Made by a program: the position numbers and the translations under genes. Under the pieces are notes generated by a model that did no database searches, had not been told where the DNA came from, and was given only the letters and a program-made list of their open reading frames with translations. From positions 1-11,647 of the forward strand of contig CABUPM010000069.1 of NCBI GenBank assembly GCA_902493345.1: a stretch of 11,647 bases of DNA, read 5' to 3'. The DNA is from an uncultured Eubacteriales bacterium. Its GTDB lineage: Bacteria > Bacillota > Clostridia > Lachnospirales > Bianqueaceae. Shown here one piece after another: positions 7,281 through 11,647 of this stretch (the first letter of the stretch is position 1; each line of letters starts with the position of its first letter).

Positions 7281-9047
7281 TTAGATTCTGTCCTTCTTCT
7301 GATACACCGTATGCAAAAGTTCATGCGACTTGCCGTGTCCCGGCTGTCCCATATACTCGCTGTAGAGCTTCTTCACAAAAGGATTCTCATGCGATTTGCG
7401 GATCGACTTACTCTGATCCTCGCTGCACAGCGCCTGCTGACGTTTGCGGACCACCTCGAAATCACCGTGATTATAGGGCTGGCCTCCGCCGTTCACACAT
7501 CCACCCGGGCAAGCCATGATCTCTACCGCATGGAGCTGATCCGGATTGCCGGCCTTAATCTCTTCCATGATTCTGCGCGCATTTCCCAGGCCGCTGGCCA
7601 CTGCCAGATTCAGGGTAAGATCCCCGATCTTAACAGAAGCCTTCTTGATACCGGAAGAGGTGCTGCGCACATCCTCGAACTCCACATTCTCCAGCGTCTC
7701 TCCTGTCAGCCATTCATACGCTGTACGCAGAGCCGCTTCCATTACACCGCCGGTCTTACCGAAGATGACAGCCGCGCCAGTCGACTCGCCCAGCGGATCA
7801 TCAAACTCCTCATCATCCAGATTCTTCAGATCGAGATTGAACTGCTTGATCACCGAAGCCAGCTCGTGTGTACTGATGGAATAATCCACATCTGGATTGC
7901 CATCCGTACCAAACTCCTCGCGCTGCGCTTCGAACTTCTTGGCGATACAGGGCATTACAGAAACCACGACCAGCTTATCACGCTGTACTCCGAGCTTATC
8001 CGCGAAATAATTCTTGGCAATCGCGCCAAACATCTGCTGCGGCGATCTTGCCGAAGACGGCAGTGCCAGATATTCCGGATACTGTGTCTCAATAAAATTG
8101 ATCCAGGCCGGGCAGCAGGAGGTCATCAGAGGCAGCGCCACCGGTTCTCCCTTGACGTACTTCTGGATCCGCTCTGCCAGCTCTGTCGCTTCTTCCATAA
8201 TGGTCACATCCGCGGCAAAATCGGTATCAAATACATAATCAAAGCCAATCTTACGCAGTGCCGCCACCATTTTTCCGGTAACGGATGTCCCGGCCTCATA
8301 GCCGAACTCTTCGCCCAGGGCCGCGCGAACCGCCGGAGCCGTATTGACAATCACAATCTTATCCGGATCCGCCAGATCCTCGATCAGATGCTCTGAGGCG
8401 CTGGCATTGCTGGTCAGCGCGCCTACAGGACATACCTGTACGCACTGTCCGCAATAGGTACATACGGACTCCGCCAAAGGCGCCTGGAAAGAAGTAGACA
8501 CAACCGCCTCAAATCCGCGGTTGACCCCGGACAATGCTCCTACCGTCTGCACCTGGTTACAAACCGTTTCACAGCGGCGGCACATAATACATTTGTTCAT
8601 ATCTCTCAGAATCGATACGCTGGTATCCGGCGTATATGTAGACTGAGATTTTCCTGTAATGCGTACCTTGCGGATCCCCATCTTTTCCGCAGTTCTCTGC
8701 AGATCGCATTCTCCGGACTTGGCACAGGTCAGACAGTCCTTGGGATGATCCGAGAGCATCAGCTCCATTACCGTCCGTCTCTCCTCAATGACCCGCGGGG
8801 AATTGGTATACACGACCATACCTTCCGCAACCGGCGTCGCGCATGCCGGAGCCAGATTGCGCCGTTTCTCTACTTCTACCACACAGATACGGCAGGATGC
8901 AGGCTGATTGTTCAGCCCTATTTCATGCATATGCAGGTGGCACAAGGTCGGGATGTCGATCCCCAGCTTCTTGGCGGCATCCAGAATGGTGCTGCCCTTC
9001 TCCACCTGCACGGCCATTTTATCGATTGTCAAATGAATCATGTCCAT
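7281..9047 (-). CDS. hydA: [FeFe] hydrogenase catalytic subunit HydA
   Basis: Catalyses reversible H2 formation from protons and electrons in the cytoplasm, as the catalytic subunit of the HydABC complex. It has 588 residues, close to clostridial HydA. Domains in order: N-terminal [2Fe-2S] ferredoxin fold (Cys36, 52, 55, 69); a His-Cys [4Fe-4S] site (His101, Cys105, 108, 114); two [4Fe-4S] ferredoxin motifs (Cys153, 156, 159, 163 and Cys196, 199, 202, 206); then the H-cluster domain with L1 TSCCPAW (309-315), L2 MPCIAKK (365-371) and L3 EIMACPGGCVNGGGQP (509-524). H-cluster ligands are Cys312, 367, 513 and 517, with Cys311 as the likely proton-transfer residue. The C-terminal small-subunit-like segment (about 530-580) is fused, as usual. 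The start ATG has AAGGGGG seven bases upstream; a second ATG two codons later is less well spaced. All catalytic ligands are intact. Confidence 0.96.
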   Translation of the reverse strand: MDMIHLTIDKMAVQVEKGSTILDAAKKLGIDIPTLCHLHMHEIGLNNQPASCRICVVEVEKRRNLAPACATPVAEGMVVYTNSPRVIEERRTVMELMLSDHPKDCLTCAKSGECDLQRTAEKMGIRKVRITGKSQSTYTPDTSVSILRDMNKCIMCRRCETVCNQVQTVGALSGVNRGFEAVVSTSFQAPLAESVCTYCGQCVQVCPVGALTSNASASEHLIEDLADPDKIVIVNTAPAVRAALGEEFGYEAGTSVTGKMVAALRKIGFDYVFDTDFAADVTIMEEATELAERIQKYVKGEPVALPLMTSCCPAWINFIETQYPEYLALPSSARSPQQMFGAIAKNYFADKLGVQRDKLVVVSVMPCIAKKFEAQREEFGTDGNPDVDYSISTHELASVIKQFNLDLKNLDDEEFDDPLGESTGAAVIFGKTGGVMEAALRTAYEWLTGETLENVEFEDVRSTSSGIKKASVKIGDLTLNLAVASGLGNARRIMEEIKAGNPDQLHAVEIMACPGGCVNGGGQPYNHGDFEVVRKRQQALCSEDQSKSIRKSHENPFVKKLYSEYMGQPGHGKSHELLHTVYQKKDRI

Positions 9048-9059
9048 GCTTCTTCCCCC

Positions 9060-10568
9060 TTATTTCTTAGAAATTGCGCCGAATTTACACTTATCCATGC
9101 AGGTGCCGCACTTGATACACTTATCCTGACGGATCGTATGCGGATTGCGTACCGTGCCCTCGATCGCGCCTGTCGGGCAGTTCCTGGCACAGAGCGTACA
9201 TCCCTTACACTTGTCCGGATCAATATGGAACTTCAGCAGCGCCGTACACTTTCCTGCCGGGCAGGTGCCGTTGATATGCGCAATATATTCATCTTCAAAA
9301 GCAGTCAGCGTGGACAGAACCGGGTTGGGCGCCGTCTGGCCCAGACCACAGAGCGCTGTGTCTTTGATCACCTGACTCAGGCGCTTCAACTCCTTGATAT
9401 GTTCCATTGTACCCTTGCCCTGCGTAATATCCTTAAGCAGCTCGGACAGACGCTTGGTTCCGACACGGCAGGGGGTACATTTACCGCAGGACTCTTCTTC
9501 GGTAAATTCCAAATAGAAGCGTGCCACAGAAGGCATACAGTCATCCTCGTCCATAACGATCAATCCGCCGGATCCCATCATGGAGCCTTTGGCCACCAGA
9601 CTGTCAAAGTCAATCGGCGTATCCAGGTCCTTTTCCGTCAGACATCCTCCGGACGGGCCGCCGGTCTGAGCCGCCTTAAACTTCTTGCCGTTCTTGATGC
9701 CTCCGCCGATATCATAGATTACTTCCCGCAGGGTCGTTCCCATGGGAACCTCGATCAGACCTACGTTGTTGATCTTGCCTGCCAATGCGAACACCTTGGT
9801 GCCCTTGCTCTTTTCCGTACCGATAGAACTGAACCAGTCTGCGCCCTTCAGGAAAATTACAGGCACATTAGCAAAGGTCTCAACATTATTTACATTGGTC
9901 GGCTTCTTCCAATAACCGCTCTCTGCCGGGAACGGCGGCTTGGTGGTCGGCTCACCTCGGTTGCCTTCCATAGAATGGATGAGCGCCGTCTCCTCACCGC
10001 AGACAAACGCACCGGCTCCAAAGGAGATCTGAATGTCAAAGCTAAAATCCGTACCCAGAATGTGGTCGCCCAGAAGCCCTGCTTCCCGTGCTGCCTCGAT
10101 CGCTTTCTCCAGACGCTGAATCGCCAGCGGATACTCGGCCCGGATATAGACCCGTCCCTGGGAAGCTCCGATCGCGTATCCGCAGATCGCCATTGCCTCT
10201 ACAACGCTGTGCGGATCGCCTTCCAGAATGGAACGGTCCATGAACGCACCCGGATCGCCCTCGTCCGCGTTACATACTACATACTTCTGGTCTGCCTGAT
10301 ATCCTCTCGCGAACTGCCACTTCATACCGGTCGGGAAGCCCGCGCCGCCCCGCCCGCGCAGTCCGGACTTTTTCACTTCGTCGATGACCTCTTCCGGCGT
10401 CATCGACGTGATACATTTTGCCAAGGCCTGATATCCCTTCTGACCGATATACGCCTTGATATTCTCCGGATCGATGTATCCGCAGTTACGCAGCGCCACT
10501 CTCTGCTGCTTCTTATAAAAGTCCATATGTTTGGAGTCTGAAATATGTTCGTTGGTCTTGGGATCCAC
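9060..10568 (-). CDS. hydB: HydB, NuoF-like NADH/FMN subunit, main part (frame-shifted from its N-terminal domain)
   Basis: The flavin subunit of HydABC, where NADH is oxidised. Numbered from the GTG at 10568 (502 residues): the FMN/NADH region has RGRGGAGFPTGMKW (71-84), DEGDPGAFMDR (102-112) and GEETALIHSMEGNRGEP (191-207). A SLBB-type segment follows near 275-300. A NuoF-type [4Fe-4S] site has Cys361, 364, 367 and 407. A CPAGKC pair (436-441) precedes two C-terminal [4Fe-4S] motifs (Cys454, 457, 460, 464 and Cys484, 487, 490, 494). This GTG is probably not a true start: it has no ribosome site and encodes the Val of LLYVDPKT. Homologous sequence continues in frame for 45 more codons upstream to 10703 (GFCEKGPIV onwards) without ATG, GTG or TTG. 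The true start belongs to the fragment at 10888, now in another frame. It lies 12 bases before hydA. Whether functional protein is made is doubtful. Confidence 0.85.
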   Translation of the reverse strand: MDPKTNEHISDSKHMDFYKKQQRVALRNCGYIDPENIKAYIGQKGYQALAKCITSMTPEEVIDEVKKSGLRGRGGAGFPTGMKWQFARGYQADQKYVVCNADEGDPGAFMDRSILEGDPHSVVEAMAICGYAIGASQGRVYIRAEYPLAIQRLEKAIEAAREAGLLGDHILGTDFSFDIQISFGAGAFVCGEETALIHSMEGNRGEPTTKPPFPAESGYWKKPTNVNNVETFANVPVIFLKGADWFSSIGTEKSKGTKVFALAGKINNVGLIEVPMGTTLREVIYDIGGGIKNGKKFKAAQTGGPSGGCLTEKDLDTPIDFDSLVAKGSMMGSGGLIVMDEDDCMPSVARFYLEFTEEESCGKCTPCRVGTKRLSELLKDITQGKGTMEHIKELKRLSQVIKDTALCGLGQTAPNPVLSTLTAFEDEYIAHINGTCPAGKCTALLKFHIDPDKCKGCTLCARNCPTGAIEGTVRNPHTIRQDKCIKCGTCMDKCKFGAISKK

Positions 10569-10639
10569 ATACAGCAGACGGTAAACCTTTTCATTACCGA
10601 CAATATGCGTTTCTACGATCTCCGCCGCGTCCTCCGGCT

Positions 10640-10888
10640 TTACCTGTGTATAAAATGTATTGTCCGGCAGGATCTTGACGATCGGTCCCTTTTCGCAGAA
10701 TCCTCTACCATATCCTGCAATCCGTGTTCTGCCAGCGCCGCCCGCAGGTTCTCAATGATCTGCTGGGAATTGGAGGACTGACATCCCGTACCGCCGCATA
10801 CCAAGATGCTGACCTTATCCGTCTGATTCTTCTCCTGCTGCTGGCAGCACAGATTCTGAAGCTGTTCTACTGTCGTAATCTTTTCCAT
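10640..10888 (-). pseudogene. hydB: 5' fragment of hydB, thioredoxin-like [2Fe-2S] domain, ending in a frameshift
   Basis: The original hydB start is the ATG at 10888 (MEKITTVEQL). It has GAGGAGGG about nine bases upstream and lies 14 bases after the hydC stop. An in-frame GTG at 10912 would overlap hydC and is less likely. The frame encodes the start of the HydB N-terminal thioredoxin-like [2Fe-2S] domain, with SILVCGGTGCQSSNSQQII carrying the C-x4-C ligand pair. After about LQDMVE (10703) it leaves homology, reads unrelated codons and stops at 10640. Homologous sequence resumes directly in another frame as GFCEKGPIVKILPDNTFY. The expected intervening stretch, VVKTGCF-like in HydB relatives and containing the third cluster cysteine, is absent, which fits a deletion of about 22 bp. 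A real mutation and an assembly error are both possible. Confidence 0.8.
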
Positions 10889-10902
10889 TCTCGCCGCCCT
10901 CC

Positions 10903-11382
10903 TCACTCGCACTCCGCTAGAATTGTATCAACCATATCCGGTGTCACCCGGCCGTATACCTTATCGCCCACCATCATGACCGGCGCAAGGCCGCAGGCTC
11001 CTACACAACGCAGCGAACGTAGGGAGAACTTGCCGTCTTCCGTTGTCTCGCCCGGCTCGATCCCCAGCTTTTTACGCAGTTCCTCCAGCACGCTCTCCGC
11101 TCCGCGGACATAGCATGCTGTGCCCATACATACCGAAATCTCGTATTTTCCCTTCGGCTTCATCGTAAAATATGAATAGAAGCTTACAACGCCATATACC
11201 TTGGATACCGGCACTTCCATCTCTCTTGCCACAAACACCTGTACTTCCCGCGGCAGGTATCCGAAGATCCCCTGCGCCCGGTGCAGTACCCGAATCAACT
11301 CACCCTTTTGGGTCGGCAGCGAATCAATAAATTTCTTAAGCTCCGCATACTTCTCCTGATCGGCCTGATTACAGCACCCCAT
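10903..11382 (-). CDS. hydC: HydC, NuoE-like [2Fe-2S] subunit of the [FeFe] hydrogenase
   Basis: A small electron-transfer subunit of 159 residues, homologous to NuoE of complex I. An N-terminal helical bundle (about 8-75; RVLHRAQGIFGYLPREV and VYGVVSFYSYF are family hallmarks) is followed by a thioredoxin-like ferredoxin domain. Its [2Fe-2S] ligands are Cys85 and Cys90 (CMGTAC) and Cys126 and Cys130 (CVGAC). In HydABC it carries electrons close to the HydB flavin. All four ligands are present and the length is normal. A Cys pair at positions 3-4 is not part of the known cluster. The start ATG has AGGAGG seven bases upstream. It is the first gene of hydCBA, behind a near-consensus promoter. 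Confidence 0.95.
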   Translation of the reverse strand: MGCCNQADQEKYAELKKFIDSLPTQKGELIRVLHRAQGIFGYLPREVQVFVAREMEVPVSKVYGVVSFYSYFTMKPKGKYEISVCMGTACYVRGAESVLEELRKKLGIEPGETTEDGKFSLRSLRCVGACGLAPVMMVGDKVYGRVTPDMVDTILAECE

Positions 11383-11404
11383 ATGTTTACCTCCTCGTCA
11401 TTCC

Positions 11405-11428
11405 ACCGTTTCTTCTTCCGGAAACGGT
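11405..11428 (-). other. Hairpin in the 5' leader of hydCBA
   Basis: ACCGTTTC (11405-11412) pairs perfectly with GAAACGGT (11421-11428) around an eight-base loop. On the transcript the stem ends about 12 bases before the hydC ribosome site, within a leader of about 64 nt. No U-tract follows, so it is not a terminator. It may stabilise the mRNA or serve as a DNA operator; no known riboswitch is recognised. Confidence 0.4.
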
Positions 11429-11452
11429 ATGCTATTTTCATATACTCTTATC

Positions 11453-11481
11453 ATTATATCAAATATCCTTCTTCTTGTAAA
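11453..11481 (-). promoter_or_regulatory. Sigma-A promoter of the hydCBA operon
   Basis: On the minus strand, TTTACA (11481-11476) and a perfect TATAAT (11458-11453) are separated by 17 bases. The predicted start is near 11446. The region upstream is very AT-rich and may act as an UP element. This should be a strong promoter, in keeping with an abundant fermentative hydrogenase. Confidence 0.87.
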
Positions 11482-11488
11482 CCACTAC

Positions 11489-11502
11489 GATAAATTTTTA
11501 TC
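11489..11502. promoter_or_regulatory. Inverted repeat just upstream of the hydCBA promoter
   Basis: GATAAA and TTTATC flank two bases to form a perfect 14-nt inverted repeat, eight bases upstream of the -35 box. The position suits an activator or repressor site. It does not match the classical Rex site (TTGTTAA-type arms) or a full FNR box (TTGAT-N4-ATCAA), although TTGAT is present on one arm. In such AT-rich DNA it may be chance. Confidence 0.3.
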
Positions 11503-11562
11503 AATTTCATTAAAAGATTCTAATACAATAAAAAGGGCGGGGACCATCCAAATCCTTGCACT

Positions 11563-11647
11563 TGTCAAGAAAAAGTAGACACTAAAAAAGGTAAAATTAC
11601 AGGAAGCCCAGTTCGGTCTTGTACTGAACTGGGCTTTTGTAGCCCAA
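11563..11647. mobile_element. Possible end of an insertion sequence running off the right edge
   Basis: The 19-nt segment 11563-11581 starts TGTC and ends GACA. It is followed by an AT-rich stretch and a strong hairpin, and no coding sequence reaches the window edge. This arrangement resembles the terminal repeat and terminator of many insertion sequences, perhaps IS3-like, with the transposase beyond 11647. No transposase residue, second terminal repeat or target duplication is visible, so this is only a suggestion. The likely border with native DNA is near 11560. Confidence 0.28.
11602..11638 (+). terminator. Terminator-like hairpin near the right edge
   Basis: AGCCCAGTTC (11605-11614) pairs perfectly with GAACTGGGCT (11626-11635) around an 11-base loop. 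The stem can extend by one A-T pair and two G-T pairs. On the plus strand it is followed by TTTTG; on the minus strand the following bases are TTCCTG, so plus-strand termination is slightly favoured. The right arm can instead pair with AGCCCA at 11641-11646. No gene that it would terminate is visible in the window. Confidence 0.55.

Noticed and set aside
8745..10541. Plus-strand open frame of 598 codons antisense to hydB and hydA
   Set aside because: It lies opposite strongly conserved hydrogenase genes, has no family features and no start signal. Long antisense frames arise from the codon bias of the real genes.
11384..11398. Four-codon ORF (ATG ACG AGG AGG TAA) overlapping the hydC ribosome site
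   Set aside because: It has no ribosome site of its own and is explained by the AGGAGG sequence of hydC; no sign of a leader-peptide mechanism.
11520..11543. AAAAAGGGCGGGGACC stretch as a terminator on the minus strand (CCCGCCC then TTTTT)
   Set aside because: No complementary G-rich arm lies close enough to form a stem before the T run.

Overview
The window comes from an anaerobic, low-to-mid GC Firmicute of the class Clostridia. A Lachnospiraceae-type gut bacterium is my best guess, although no rRNA or marker gene is present to prove it. The signs are strong AGGAGG ribosome sites, two TTG starts, textbook sigma-A promoters (TTGACA/TATAAT-like with 17-bp spacers), an oxygen-sensitive multi-cluster [FeFe] hydrogenase, and a GldG/DUF4340-type ABC cassette. 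All recognised genes lie on the minus strand, so transcription runs from high to low coordinates.

In transcription order, a short upstream region (11383-11647) carries an odd hairpin block that may be the end of a mobile element, followed by a clear promoter. Next comes hydC-hydB-hydA (11382 to 7281), encoding a trimeric, HydABC-type [FeFe] hydrogenase. Known members exchange electrons between NADH, ferredoxin and protons. HydC and HydA look complete with all cluster ligands. hydB is broken near its 5' end: the reading frame shifts at about 10702/10703, and one conserved cysteine segment of the N-terminal [2Fe-2S] domain is missing, as if about 22 bp had been deleted. A perfect 24-nt palindromic terminator closes the operon.

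A separate promoter right behind that terminator drives a D-2-hydroxyacid dehydrogenase (7161-6220). Then comes a tight four-gene cassette (6131-1301): ABC ATPase, ABC-2 type permease, a GldG-like membrane-anchored protein and a DUF4340 protein. Two of its three junctions are 4-bp ATGA overlaps, and a strong terminator ends it. The family resembles the gliding-motility ABC export system GldAFG, but its role in non-gliding Firmicutes is not established.

A further promoter abuts that terminator and drives a small HTH-ACT protein (UPF0735/PheB family) followed by homoserine dehydrogenase, which runs off the left edge. This pair points to aspartate-family amino-acid synthesis (threonine/methionine).

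No tRNA, rRNA, CRISPR array or complete insertion sequence is visible. The most notable points are the broken hydB, the mobile-element-like right edge with two mutually exclusive hairpins, and the uncharacterised ABC cassette. I found no convincing novel defence or other new system.
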